64,000 nt of DNA from Endozoicomonas sp. 4G (lineage in GTDB: Bacteria; Pseudomonadota; Gammaproteobacteria; Pseudomonadales; Endozoicomonadaceae). The notes under the pieces are model-generated. The model saw only the letters and a list, made by a program, of their open reading frames with translations. It did not search any database and was not told where the DNA came from. The stretch lies in contig NZ_CP082909.1 in NCBI RefSeq assembly GCF_023822025.1, forward strand, positions 4,179,001-4,243,000, in the 5' to 3' direction. Made by a program: the position numbers and the translations under genes. Below, piece by piece: positions 1-8,675 of the stretch; the first letter of the stretch is position 1, and each line of letters starts with the position of its first letter.

Positions 1-241
1 GATCCCAGGCGATGGCGGCCACCTCGGGCAAATAGGTATGAGAATGAGGATCTTTAATGGTCACGGGCTCTATGGAGCCATAAACAACATCACTGACCTG
101 CAATAAAAATTCCCGAAGCTCGGAGGGGATAGGAATCAGCAGCTGCTCTTGCGCTTCGATAACCTCATCTTCGTCAGGAAGCTCCAGTGGCGTAGGAACC
201 TCGACGGCACTTTCCCGGAGTTCATCAATAACATCTTCCAT
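1..241 (-). CDS. SMI1/KNR4 family protein (3' end outside window)
   Basis: The first 80 codons read from an ATG at 241 down to the window edge, so the C-terminus is missing. The product starts MEDVIDELRESAVEVP and continues with an acidic PLELPDEDE stretch, then VSDVVYGSIEPV and SHTYLPEVAAIAWD. This is the pattern of the small SMI1/KNR4-fold proteins common in Pseudomonas-like bacteria. Members of the fold are best known as immunity proteins of polymorphic toxins, but stand-alone chromosomal copies like this have no proven role. No toxin gene is visible next to it; the next gene is rhlE on the same strand about 90 bases downstream in the window. Family call is from remembered similarity; function is unknown. 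Confidence 0.7.
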   Translation of the reverse strand, partial: MEDVIDELRESAVEVPTPLELPDEDEVIEAQEQLLIPIPSELREFLLQVSDVVYGSIEPVTIKDPHSHTYLPEVAAIAWD

Positions 242-332
242 AGCGATAACCTGTTACTGGCACTGTGACGGTAGCAAAGCCCCCGGGCAATCCAGCGGCT
301 GTTAGCAAGCTCAATCGAGCCGGAGTTCCCGA

Positions 333-1535
333 TTATCTGCGACCTTTGCGCGGTCTGCCAGACTTTTTGACGGGCGCCTGGTCACTCAGAGTCACGTTAA
401 CACCGTCCTCAAAATAGGGAACCGGCTCAACCTTCAGAGGCTTTTTAATAAGCTTACGAATGGCTTCCAGCGGTTTTTTCTCTTCCGGGTTCATCAGGGA
501 GATGGCTCGCCCGGGGCTGCCAGCACGACCAGTCCGACCAATACGATGCACATAATCCTGGGGCACTTTCGGCAGGTCGTAGTTGACAACCAGTGGCAAC
601 TGATCGAGGTCCAGCCCCCTGGAGGCAACATCGGTGGCCACCAGAACCCGGTAGGCACCTGCCTGAAACTCAATGAGCGTTCTGCTGCGAGCGTGCTGAC
701 TTTTGTCACTGTGCAGGGCGGTGGCGCTGATACCTTCGTCAGAGAGCAGGTCTGCGACTTTTTCAGCGGCCTTTTTAGTGCGAACGAACACCAGCGCCTG
801 CTCCCACTTTCCCCCTTCAATGATGTAACTGAGAATTTCTGGTTTATCCTGCTGATCCACAGGATAGACCGACTGCCTGACCGTGTTGGCAGCGGAGTTG
901 GGGTTCTCTATTTCAATTTTGACCGGATGACGCTGAAACTCATGAGCCAGGGTCTTGATCTCTTTGGAGAAGGTGGCAGAGAAAAGCAGGTTCTGACGTT
1001 TGGCAGGCAGAGCCTCAAGAATCTGATCCAGCTCGGCCTTGAAACCAAGATCCAGCATTCTGTCGGCTTCATCCAGAACCAGAATTTTCAGGTGGTTCAG
1101 GGTCAAATGTTGTTTTCGAATCAAATCCAGCAGTCGGCCTGGTGTTGCCGTCAGGACATCCACACCATCCCGTAACGCTGTGACCTGGGGCTCTAGATCA
1201 ACACCGCCGTATACCACCGCGGAGCGAAGAGAGAGCTGTGCACCATAGCGAACCACACTCTCGCCAACCTGCACAGCCAGCTCTCGGGTTGGTACCAGAA
1301 TCAAGGCACGGACAGGATGATTTTTAAGCGTTCGCATCTCTGACAGACGGTGCAGCATCGGCAGGGTGAAGCTCGCGGTTTTACCGGTTCCGGTCTGGGC
1401 TGATGCCATAACATCGCGACCGGTCAGCACCATAGGGATGGCTTTGGCCTGAATCGGGGAGGCTTTTTGATAACCCTGTTCAGTGACAGCCTGAAGTAGA
1501 GGTTCACACAAACCAAGGGATGAAAAGTCAGTCAT
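333..1535 (-). CDS. rhlE: DEAD-box ATP-dependent RNA helicase RhlE-like
   Basis: A 400-residue two-domain RNA helicase. The N-terminus carries the Q motif (F4 through the SPIQ at residues 27-30), Walker A AQTGTGKT at 46-53, the DEAD box in VLDEADRMLDLGF near residue 155, and the SAT motif in LLFSATF. The second RecA-like domain has the ARGxD-type VASRGLDLD and the HRIGRTGRAG motif VI. The tail is short and basic (KKSGRPRKGRR), as in RhlE proteins, which act on structured RNA in ribosome assembly and mRNA turnover. It appears monocistronic. The choice of rhlE over srmB or dbpA rests on overall length and the short basic tail, so the subfamily is a little less certain than the DEAD-box call. 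Confidence 0.9.
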   Translation of the reverse strand: MTDFSSLGLCEPLLQAVTEQGYQKASPIQAKAIPMVLTGRDVMASAQTGTGKTASFTLPMLHRLSEMRTLKNHPVRALILVPTRELAVQVGESVVRYGAQLSLRSAVVYGGVDLEPQVTALRDGVDVLTATPGRLLDLIRKQHLTLNHLKILVLDEADRMLDLGFKAELDQILEALPAKRQNLLFSATFSKEIKTLAHEFQRHPVKIEIENPNSAANTVRQSVYPVDQQDKPEILSYIIEGGKWEQALVFVRTKKAAEKVADLLSDEGISATALHSDKSQHARSRTLIEFQAGAYRVLVATDVASRGLDLDQLPLVVNYDLPKVPQDYVHRIGRTGRAGSPGRAISLMNPEEKKPLEAIRKLIKKPLKVEPVPYFEDGVNVTLSDQAPVKKSGRPRKGRR

Positions 1536-1629
1536 TGATCTGTAGACCTCTAAGACATGAAAATGGGTCGGGTATTTTACAGCAGTTCTGATGCCCTGTG
1601 CATTGGGGTTTACCCAATGCTATTGGAGC

Positions 1630-2151
1630 TCAGAAGTGCTTGCGCAACCGAACTGGCAGTTTTCGGAACTCCATCTCGTAGTAACCTTCGGCTCCGACCA
1701 TCTCCCCGGCCGTGTCATAAAGCCATTGAGCCATGCCGTACAGACCTTCTTCATAGGTATTAATGGCGCCCGTCAGGGTGATCTCTCCCAGGCTCCGATT
1801 AATATTCATCACTTTGACAACACCGTCGAGCTCAGGGCCTTTCAGCTTGAAGGTGGCATCAGAGCTACAACCATTCAGTGTGAAGTACTCATTTTTGACC
1901 AGTTTATGATGGAGAGCCCCTGATGAGTCCATATCCAGCTCAAACAGTTTGATAATGCCAGAGCTGCTGTTGTTCTGGCTGACTTTCAGCTCCATCTGAA
2001 ACTGCTCCACCTTGCCGCTGGAGCGGTCAAAAGTGATGCTCGACATACCTGAGTAGCTACCTGCGGGCAGGTCGCAGAGGTTTTCAGCACTGGCAAAGCT
2101 GGCCAGACAAATAAATGCGCTAAATAAAGCACCGTTCAGTAAATTCTTCAT
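1630..2151 (-). CDS. Small exported protein of unknown family
   Basis: A 173-residue protein beginning MKNLLNGALFSAFICLASFASA, a clear Sec signal peptide with probable cleavage after FASA. The mature part has only two cysteines, near residues 26 and 54, which could form one disulfide. It is rich in beta-prone segments (SYSGMSSITFD, VEQFQMELKVSQ, GEITLTGAINTYE), suggesting a small periplasmic beta-barrel or lipid-binding-like fold. No family was recognised. It ends at a TGA close to the rhlE upstream region and has its own start preceded by AAGGAATGAAG-type purine-rich sequence. Likely periplasmic or secreted; no function can be assigned. Confidence 0.6.
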   Translation of the reverse strand: MKNLLNGALFSAFICLASFASAENLCDLPAGSYSGMSSITFDRSSGKVEQFQMELKVSQNNSSSGIIKLFELDMDSSGALHHKLVKNEYFTLNGCSSDATFKLKGPELDGVVKVMNINRSLGEITLTGAINTYEEGLYGMAQWLYDTAGEMVGAEGYYEMEFRKLPVRLRKHF

Positions 2152-2450
2152 TCCTTTGTTACTCCCTTGTCCAATTTTTTTAATAGCCTTTTTTTAATGG
2201 CTTGCACCGTTGGACAGGGAGCGTGGGGGAAAGTTCAGAGATGTAATCGTTTACAGGACGCAATGCCTTTTCACCACGGGGCCGACGGAGAATAATTTAC
2301 AACTAAACCAGAGTGACCGGAAATCAGAAGTATAATTATCCACAGGTCATGTCATCACGTTTGGTTAAACCGACGGCCACGAGCAGCAAAATAGTTGATC
2401 GCTGCTCACCGCTAAACGTTGTTCACGGTTAAAAATGCAGGTGAAAAAAC

Positions 2451-4913
2451 ATGAGCGCAAACAAGGCTGGGCAAAATGATGCAATGCCCGTTGTGGACAG
2501 TGAAGAGATTGCCCGGCGGGTAGTCCGACATCTTCATCAATCACTGGGTGTTGAGTTCGATGAATCCGGGCCTGCGGAGTATTGGGAAGCTCTGAGCCTG
2601 GTAGTCCGCGAGATGGATCTGCAACGAATCCGGGCCACACGCAAGAAAGAGCGTGAAGGCAAAGCCCGTCGTATTTACTACCTGTCGCTGGAGTTCCTGG
2701 TGGGTCGTCTGCTGGGCAACAATCTTCATAACCTGGGAATCTTCAGGCAGACAGAAGAAGCCATGGCCAACCTGGGAGTACCTCTGGTTGATATTCTTGA
2801 GTATGAGTCTGACCCGTCACTGGGCAATGGCGGGCTGGGCAGACTGGCGGCCTGCTTTATGGATTCCATGACCACTCTTGATATCCCTGCCATGGGTTAT
2901 GGCATCAACTATCGATTTGGTCTCTTTCGCCAGAGCTTTGCCGGAGGCAAACAGGTAGAAACCCCCGACACCTGGCGTGAAGACAGTTTCCCCTGGGGCA
3001 TTGAGAGACCCAAGCGCAAGCAGCATATCAAACTCTATGGCACCGTCAGGGAACATGCGGGTAAAGCGGTCTGGGAAGATGCCCAGGAAATGTTGGGGAT
3101 GCCCTGGGATGTTCCTGTCACCGGTTATGGCACCGACACCGTTAACACCCTGCGCCTCTGGGAAAGCCGTGCCGCTCACGGTTTTGACCTGAACAGTTTT
3201 GATGCCGGTCGTTATCAGGACTCCCGTTCACAGGAAATCAGCGCCGAAAACATCAGTCAGGTGCTCTACCCCAACGATAATCATCCTGCGGGTAAAGAGC
3301 TGCGCCTGATCCAGCAGTATTTCTTTGTCGCCTGTTCACTGGCGGACCTGATCCATCGCTACAAGCGTGAAAACAGTGAGAGCCTGGATCACATTGCCGA
3401 CAAGGTAGCCATTCAGCTGAATGACACCCACCCTGCCATCGCGGTGGCAGAGTTCATGCGCATTCTTATGGACGAAGAAGACTTTGTCTTCAACCGGGCG
3501 CTGGCTATCACCCGTGAAGTGTTTGCCTACACCAATCACACCTTGTTGCCAGAAGCCCTGGAAAAGTGGCCTCAGAGTCTGATTACCAAAGTGCTGCCCC
3601 GTCACATGCAGATCATTCACATGATCAACTACCACTTCCTGAATTCTGAAGTCGAGGCGGTCTGGCCGGGTGATGACCATATGAAACGTCGCCTGTCCAT
3701 TATCGAAGAGCCGGACCGTGCGGGGGATGACCAGATGGTGCGCATGGCATTCCTGTCAGTCATCGGTAGCCATAAAGTCAATGGCGTGGCTGCTTTGCAC
3801 TCAAGACTGGTTCAGGAAAAGCTGTTCCCCGAATTCCACCAAATCTGGCCTGATAAAATCGTCAATGTCACCAACGGTGTCACTCCCAGACGGTGGCTGG
3901 ATTATTGCAACCCGGAACTGGCTGCGCTGATTGATGAAACCGTCAAAGGTGACTGGCGAAAAGACCTGTATAAGCTCGATGCTCTGAAGGCTCATGCCGA
4001 TGATCCGGCGTTCCAGAAGCGTTTTGCGGCCATCAAACACGATAATAAAAAGCAGCTGGCAGCCGTTATCAAGGAACTCTGCGATGTGGATGTGAGTCCC
4101 GATGCCATTTTTGACGTTCAGATCAAGCGCCTTCACGAATACAAGCGTCAGCAAATGAATCTGCTTCATATCATGGCGCTGTACCGTCGGTTGCTGGATA
4201 ACCCGGACCAGGACGTACCCCAGCGGGTGTTTATTTTTGCTGCCAAGGCGGCACCCGGCTACAAAGTGGCAAAAACCATTATTCATGCCATTAACCGGGT
4301 GGCTGAACGTGTGAATAATGATCGCCGCATCAAAGATAAGCTGAAGGTGGTTTTCCTGCCCAATTATCGCGTCAGCCTGGCAGAAAAAATTATCCCTGCG
4401 GCGGATGTTTCTGAGCAGATATCCACGGCCGGATTTGAAGCATCCGGCACCGGTAACATGAAGTTTGCTCTCAACGGCGCCCTGACCGTGGGGACGCTTG
4501 ATGGCGCTAATGTCGAGATTGCCGAAGAAGTAGGCGACGATAATATCTTTATTTTCGGCCTGACGGTTGAACAGGTGTCAGAGCTTCGCCACCGTGGCTA
4601 TAACCCCAGGGACGTCTACCACAGTTCTGATGAGTTGCGCAGTGTCATTGACTGGCTGGATTCCGGAGACCTTTCTCCCGAAGAACCAGAGGCCTTCAGA
4701 CCTCTGGTTGAAGCCCTGCTGGATCAGGGGGATTACTTCCTGACACTGGCGGATTACCAAGCCTACAGTGACGCCCATGATCGTATTGTTGAGACCTGGA
4801 AAAAACCAGAACTCTGGTGGCAAAAGGCGATCATCAACTCAGCTTCCATGGGCAAGTTTTCATCTGACCGATCCATTCAGGACTACGGTAAGACCATCTG
4901 GAACATGGTTTAA
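2451..4913 (+). CDS. glgP: Glycogen/maltodextrin phosphorylase
   Basis: An 820-residue glycosyltransferase family 35 enzyme that releases glucose-1-phosphate from alpha-1,4-glucans using PLP. Diagnostic segments are LSLEFLVGRLLGNNL, SLGNGGLGRLAACFMDS, VAIQLNDTHPAIAV, and EASGTGNMKFALNGAL; in the last, Lys671 is the PLP Schiff-base lysine. Length matches bacterial GlgP/MalP. The ATG at 2451 is preceded by AGGTG and is the start aligned with the family. No other glg genes are adjacent, so it stands alone with its own terminator just downstream. The 299 bases before it hold no gene; I see no convincing promoter there. GlgP versus MalP cannot be settled from sequence alone. Confidence 0.95.
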   Translation: MSANKAGQNDAMPVVDSEEIARRVVRHLHQSLGVEFDESGPAEYWEALSLVVREMDLQRIRATRKKEREGKARRIYYLSLEFLVGRLLGNNLHNLGIFRQTEEAMANLGVPLVDILEYESDPSLGNGGLGRLAACFMDSMTTLDIPAMGYGINYRFGLFRQSFAGGKQVETPDTWREDSFPWGIERPKRKQHIKLYGTVREHAGKAVWEDAQEMLGMPWDVPVTGYGTDTVNTLRLWESRAAHGFDLNSFDAGRYQDSRSQEISAENISQVLYPNDNHPAGKELRLIQQYFFVACSLADLIHRYKRENSESLDHIADKVAIQLNDTHPAIAVAEFMRILMDEEDFVFNRALAITREVFAYTNHTLLPEALEKWPQSLITKVLPRHMQIIHMINYHFLNSEVEAVWPGDDHMKRRLSIIEEPDRAGDDQMVRMAFLSVIGSHKVNGVAALHSRLVQEKLFPEFHQIWPDKIVNVTNGVTPRRWLDYCNPELAALIDETVKGDWRKDLYKLDALKAHADDPAFQKRFAAIKHDNKKQLAAVIKELCDVDVSPDAIFDVQIKRLHEYKRQQMNLLHIMALYRRLLDNPDQDVPQRVFIFAAKAAPGYKVAKTIIHAINRVAERVNNDRRIKDKLKVVFLPNYRVSLAEKIIPAADVSEQISTAGFEASGTGNMKFALNGALTVGTLDGANVEIAEEVGDDNIFIFGLTVEQVSELRHRGYNPRDVYHSSDELRSVIDWLDSGDLSPEEPEAFRPLVEALLDQGDYFLTLADYQAYSDAHDRIVETWKKPELWWQKAIINSASMGKFSSDRSIQDYGKTIWNMV

Positions 4914-4933
4914 AAGCTAAAAAACTCATTCAA

Positions 4934-4962
4934 CCTCCCTTCTGGTCGGTCCAGAGGGGAGG
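4934..4962 (+). terminator. Rho-independent-type terminator hairpin of glgP
   Basis: A 12-bp stem starts CCTCCC and closes with GGGAGG around a 5-base loop (TCGGT), beginning 21 bases after the glgP stop and followed by CTGCTCTTTCG. The U-tract is weak. The stem and the preceding 'aaaactcattcaac' recur almost exactly after the next gene at 6610-6638. Confidence 0.7.
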
Positions 4963-5121
4963 CTGCTCTTTCGATACACGACAAACGTCATAAGAATCAG
5001 TTTTATAGATCGTTTATACGCTATTTACTATTAAAATAACCACTATACTCCAAGTTCTGAAAAGTGTTACAGGCAAGTTTTTGGCCGGTTTTTAACGTAA
5101 CCATGGTCGAGGAGCTTAAGT

Positions 5122-6549
5122 ATGAAACGAGTTTTAGTGGTTCTAACCGTACTGGTGTTATCTATTGTCTTCATCCGCAATGGAGTTGCTCTTACCGAGG
5201 AACAAGACTTGGTAGGGCTTACGGACCTTGATGTCAGCAGCGGCGACTCCAGCGTGTCGTTCGAGGGCGAAGATATTCCCGGGCATTCTACGAAAGCAAT
5301 CAACGATCAGTACAATCTGGTTCCTTTCAAGGTCAGTGAAGATAACTACACTGACTCCAAGAAAAAGCTGACGCTTCTTTGGGCCAGGGCGACTTTTCTT
5401 GATGGTGAGGAGAAGGAGAACGGCCCCCAACCGGCACTATTTCCATTAAACACGGCCTATAATCCGGCTTACCCCTACGGGTATGCAACCCAAGACTGTA
5501 TCTCTCCACTGCCAGCACCTTTAACCAAAAAGAACCGCTGCAATGATCAGCAACTGACTGGATTCTGTCGAGTCAAGATCATGATGGACAACGAAACGGG
5601 TACTCCGGGTACCTTGGTTGGTATGCTGGCCAACACACCTGATAATTTCAGCGGATGTCTTTTATCCAGTCTAAATACAGATTTGTTCCTGCAATCTTTG
5701 GGGGATGAAAATCTACTACCCAGAGACATTCTGGTCACTGACAAAGAGTATTATCAGATCAATGTTAGTTATGGCAGTGTCTCCTACCAATTTCGGGAAG
5801 AGATCAAGCGTCCGGTACCCTTTGCATCGACAGTACGATTGTCCGGAAGCCTGCGTCATGAAACTTTGTGTAAAAACGATGCCAGCCCCGGAATCCAATG
5901 GTATAGCGATGGGACTCATAAAAGCGAGTATGGATGCACAGGCCTGACAGCTGGGACTGACTTACCAAGCGGCAATCTCGAAACACCCCACTTTGTCCCT
6001 GTACGACAAAAACCCCAGCCATCCCGGTCTCCTGTTGCATGGCAAGCATCAACAACGGAAGAAAGCGCAAGAGGAACCAATCTTGAAGTTCAGCAATACT
6101 TTTGCTCCCCCAAAAAGCCTTACAAAGAATTTATCCTGGGCTCACTGGCGGGACAGGGGCCTGATAAGTATTGCGCATATATTGGTACCAGCGGAAAAAG
6201 TGGCTACGTCGCTACCAATCAGGATGGCAGTATTGCTTCTGATTACCTGAGACCTGTGATTGACGGATATGTTAGTTGGCAGGCTTTTGAGGATGACCTG
6301 CCTGACAAAGCTGTTATAGCAGGTTACAGCGTTTCAGATTCTGACAATAAAATAAGTAAGGTACCGCAATACTTTTGCCGTTTTATGAATAACGATTTCG
6401 AAACCTTCGGCAAGTATTTTGAGGAGGACAAAGTCAAAGACGAAGTCAAAGTCAAAGTCAAAGTCTGTAAAGCCTCATTTGCAACACCCTCCGGTGAGTC
6501 CCACGCTTTAGTTGATTCCAAGACCTTTGAAATTCTGGTCATGGACTAA
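5122..6549 (+). CDS. Exported protein with DM9 (DUF3421)-like C-terminal region
   Basis: A 475-residue protein with a signal peptide (MKRVLVVLTVLVLSIVFIRNG then VALTEEQ). Start ATG has GGAG seven bases upstream. The C-terminal third reads YVSWQAFEDDLPDKAVIAGY, PQYFCRFMNND and later CKASFATPSGESHALVDS followed by FEILVM. That order (W near the start, LP..AV.GG, a YVGR-like step, C.....G.E......FEVL) matches the DM9/DUF3421 repeat found in mannose-binding lectins of molluscs, insects and some bacteria. An earlier segment (EVQQYFCSPKK, KYCAYIGTSGKSGYV) may be a further degenerate copy. About ten cysteines suggest disulfides after export. A short run of VKVKVKV near residue 445 comes from a GTCAAA microrepeat. 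DM9 assignment is my pattern match; binding specificity is unknown. Confidence 0.6.
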   Translation: MKRVLVVLTVLVLSIVFIRNGVALTEEQDLVGLTDLDVSSGDSSVSFEGEDIPGHSTKAINDQYNLVPFKVSEDNYTDSKKKLTLLWARATFLDGEEKENGPQPALFPLNTAYNPAYPYGYATQDCISPLPAPLTKKNRCNDQQLTGFCRVKIMMDNETGTPGTLVGMLANTPDNFSGCLLSSLNTDLFLQSLGDENLLPRDILVTDKEYYQINVSYGSVSYQFREEIKRPVPFASTVRLSGSLRHETLCKNDASPGIQWYSDGTHKSEYGCTGLTAGTDLPSGNLETPHFVPVRQKPQPSRSPVAWQASTTEESARGTNLEVQQYFCSPKKPYKEFILGSLAGQGPDKYCAYIGTSGKSGYVATNQDGSIASDYLRPVIDGYVSWQAFEDDLPDKAVIAGYSVSDSDNKISKVPQYFCRFMNNDFETFGKYFEEDKVKDEVKVKVKVCKASFATPSGESHALVDSKTFEILVMD

Positions 6550-6609
6550 CAGGCTGAGTCAAAAGGTAAGAATCTGGAAAATGGCTTAAAGGCCAGAAAA
6601 CTCATTCAA

Positions 6610-6638
6610 CCTCCCCTCTATCCGATCCAGAGGGGAGG
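6610..6638 (+). terminator. Terminator hairpin of the DM9-like gene
   Basis: Ten-base stem (CCTCCCCTCT / AGAGGGGAGG) with a 9-base loop, about 60 bases after the stop codon at 6549. The stem sequence and upstream flank are shared with the glgP terminator at 4934-4962, so it looks like a duplicated unit. It lies 25 bases from the 3' end of the group II intron. Confidence 0.7.
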
Positions 6639-6702
6639 TATTTCCCCCCCCCCTCGTTCCCAGTCGAGTCGCCCGAGGGAACTTCCCCCTCAGGCGCTCA
6701 CA

Positions 6703-6736
6703 GATCCGGACTTGAAAGTCTCCCTTCATCCGGCTC
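6703..6736 (-). other. Group II intron domain V
   Basis: Minus-strand sequence starting GAGCCGGATGAAGGGAGA and closing CAAGTCCGGATC forms the short catalytic domain V hairpin (GAGCCGGA with TCCGGATC), carrying the AGC catalytic triad. It is followed by a GC-rich domain VI-like stem (GCCTGAGGGGG / CCCTCGGGC) and the intron 3' end. Confidence 0.85.
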
Positions 6737-6739
6737 TTC

Positions 6740-7996
6740 TTATCCAACCGCTGACACACAGCCAATACGCCAGTGTGCCATTAACGTAGGAGCTCTTTGC
6801 GCTACGCGACCCAAACAACGAGCCGCACGCAATTTGCGTCTCCTCAATTTCTTGTATTTGCCCATTGCCCAACGAATCAATGTTTCTTCCACATAGTGAA
6901 GAACTCTCTTCATTTCTGAAGGGTAGAACTTCCCAAAGTAATTGATCCAACCCTGTACGCAAGGGTTAATCAGCTTTGCTAATTCAGGAAGTGAATACAG
7001 TGATCGTTTCTTTGGAATCTCCAGTGCTTTTATCGTATCCCGGATATGCTGTGCCGAGGCTTTGCTTATCGCAGGAAGGAATCCAGCAAAGTAGTTACCA
7101 TGTCGACTACGAGCTATTCTTGCCCGGAAGGTATATCCCAGAAAGTCAAACGAGGTATGTTCATGCTTCTCTGGTCTGCCTGATGCTTTGCATTAAACCA
7201 GTTTTGTCTTGATTGGATGCAATGTAAGACCACAGTCGGATAAGCGACTTCTTACTGCTTCCAACACTGATCTGGCTTCCTGTTCACTGCGGCAGTGAAT
7301 CAGTGCATCATCGGCATAACGCTCAAAACTGACCTCAGGCATGTGCCTTTCCAGCCAGTGATCAAACGCATAATGCATGAACAAATTAGCCAGTAGTGGA
7401 CTGATAACCCCACCTTGTGGGGTGCCCACACCCGCCAGCCGCTCGACCCGCTGTCCTTCTCTATTTAGAATTGGAGCTTCCAGCCAACGTTTTATATACA
7501 ATAATACCCAAGGTTCCTTGATGTGATGCTCCACTGCTCGCATCATGAGCGTATGATCCAGATTGTCAAAGAACCCTTTGATATCCAGATCAATCACCCA
7601 TTCTCTTTGCCAGCAGCGATTTCTAGCCACCGCCAACGCCTGATGCGCTGAACGATTCGGCCTGTAGCCATAGGAGTCTTGATGGAAAACAGGTTCCACT
7701 AACGGCTCCAGTATCAGCTTTACCACAGTTTGGGCTACGCGATCCGCTACTGTCGGCACTCCCAGCAGTCTCGTACCTCCATCTTTCTTGTTGATGGCTG
7801 CACGCATGACGGGGGGAGGAAAGTAGCTACCCGATGACATCCTGTTCCATAGCTTGTACAGGTTACCGCCTAAATTATTTTCAAAGTCAGCCAGAGACTG
7901 ACCATCAATACCAGCAGCTCCCTTATTGGCTTTCACTCTCAGCCAGGCTTGCCAAACAAGCCCTTTAGAAATTGTGAACGGTTTTGCTTCAGTCAT
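6740..7996 (-). pseudogene. ltrA: Group II intron reverse transcriptase/maturase with one in-frame stop
   Basis: The frame opens at 7996 (MTEAKPFTISKGLVWQAW) and shows the RT domain: GAAGIDGQSL, GTRLLGVPTVADRVAQ, WVIDLDIKGFFDNL (catalytic Asp), GTPQGGVISPLLAN and the FERYADDALIHC box with YADD. After HPIKTKLV comes TAA at 7193-7195, but the same frame continues CKASG...TSFDFLGYTF, GFLPAISKAS, GWINYFGKFYPSEM and ends HWRIGCVSAVG at 6740, which is the X/maturase domain. Relatives have KLVYCK here, so a Tyr codon (TAT/TAC) has become TAA. Unbroken, the protein would be 418 residues, normal for endonuclease-lacking members. As it stands a 267-residue RT without thumb/maturase would be made, probably leaving the intron immobile unless the stop is read through. 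Confidence 0.88.
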
Positions 7997-8529
7997 AGAC
8001 TCATCCCAACTAATTTGGTTGATCCATTCCTTCCACTGGATAAGTCAGCCCCTTGGCTCCACTTCCATTACAGAAGCTTCAACACTACTACGAGCTGATC
8101 CGCCCCTGTGCCCTGTATTGGTACTCAAAGCCTTGCTGTTCATCAGCTTGGCTGGCTTCCTTAACACCAGGACGACAGGTTCCCACGTTCCGCAAAAGAG
8201 CCTGAAACCTGCTCATGCCAACTTTACGCCGGACATCACTCAGGCAGTAACTGGATATCCCCTGAGCTAATCATGGAGCTAAAGCGCGACCCCACTTTTG
8301 ATGTCACTGAACCCACTTACGACACGTCATCATTGGTTCACTTGCGTTCATCTTCAGGTTTCACACCTGACGCAATCTAGTTGCGCCTTTTCTGTGACGC
8401 TCACCACCCTGACTCTTAATCAGCGCAGCTCACAGTGGTTTGGTGGTCGCTTCCAGAAGCCGCCACCGAAGGGCCCTCCTTCATCTCAATTGCAGTTACG
8501 AGCAGACCGACTCTGCTCTCGTGGCACAC

Positions 8530-8547
8530 CGCTTCGCGTGGGAATGC
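8530..8547 (-). repeat. 5' half of a palindromic repeat split by the group II intron
   Basis: Minus strand GCATTCCCACGCGAAGCG abuts the intron 5' end. The other arm, TGGGAACG, starts at 6662 directly after the intron 3' end (6655-6662). Together they form an 11-bp stem with one mismatch around a GAA loop. The CGTTCCCACGC...GCGTGGGAACG type of palindrome is widespread between genes in proteobacteria. Confidence 0.75.
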
Positions 8548-8603
8548 ATACCTCACCTAACAAACTGGTACGTCACTTCAATGAGTTTGATGTGAACAAT
8601 CTA

Positions 8604-8644
8604 CGTTCATCCTGAGCGGAGTCGAAAGGCGCTCAGGGTGAACG
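8604..8644. repeat. Palindromic intergenic repeat / putP terminator candidate
   Basis: Fifteen-base arms (CGTTCATCCTGAGCG and CGCTCAGGGTGAACG) with one wobble pair enclose an 11-base loop GAGTCGAAAGG. It lies 31 bases beyond the putP stop codon. Repeats of this TTCATCCTGAGC...GTCGAA type are common in unrelated bacterial genomes. It could stop putP transcription, although no U-tract follows. Confidence 0.65.
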
Positions 8645-8675
8645 GAGCTTAGGTGCCGTTAATAGAGAGAACCCA

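Larger units (their letters stand above)
6663..8529 (-). mobile_element. Group II intron (full length, about 1.87 kb)
   Basis: Read on the minus strand, the element begins GTGTG at 8529 (group II 5' consensus GUGYG). It contains the ribozyme scaffold segments GCGGAACGTGGGAACC and GAGTACCAATACAGGGCACA, the maturase ORF, a domain V starting GAGCCGGATGAAGGG at 6736, and ends in ...GACTCGAC at 6663, with the AY 3' end. Joining the flanks at these two boundaries rebuilds an almost perfect hairpin (CATTCCCACGC-GAA-GCGTGGGAACG), which supports both ends. The element sits in the convergent space between the DM9-like gene and putP, where it does no coding damage. The ORF ends soon after the maturase domain with no HNH endonuclease, as in intron classes that target hairpins; class is not assigned. 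Confidence 0.88.

Noticed and set aside
6726-6962. 78-residue minus-strand frame near the intron 3' end
   Set aside because: Out of frame with the maturase; the conserved X-domain reads in the other frame (to the stop at 6740), which continues past the internal TAA.
8604-8644. 5' exon hairpin of the group II intron
   Set aside because: It lies 75 bases away from the GTGTG intron start; the split CATTCCCACGC palindrome at the exact junction is the better target site.
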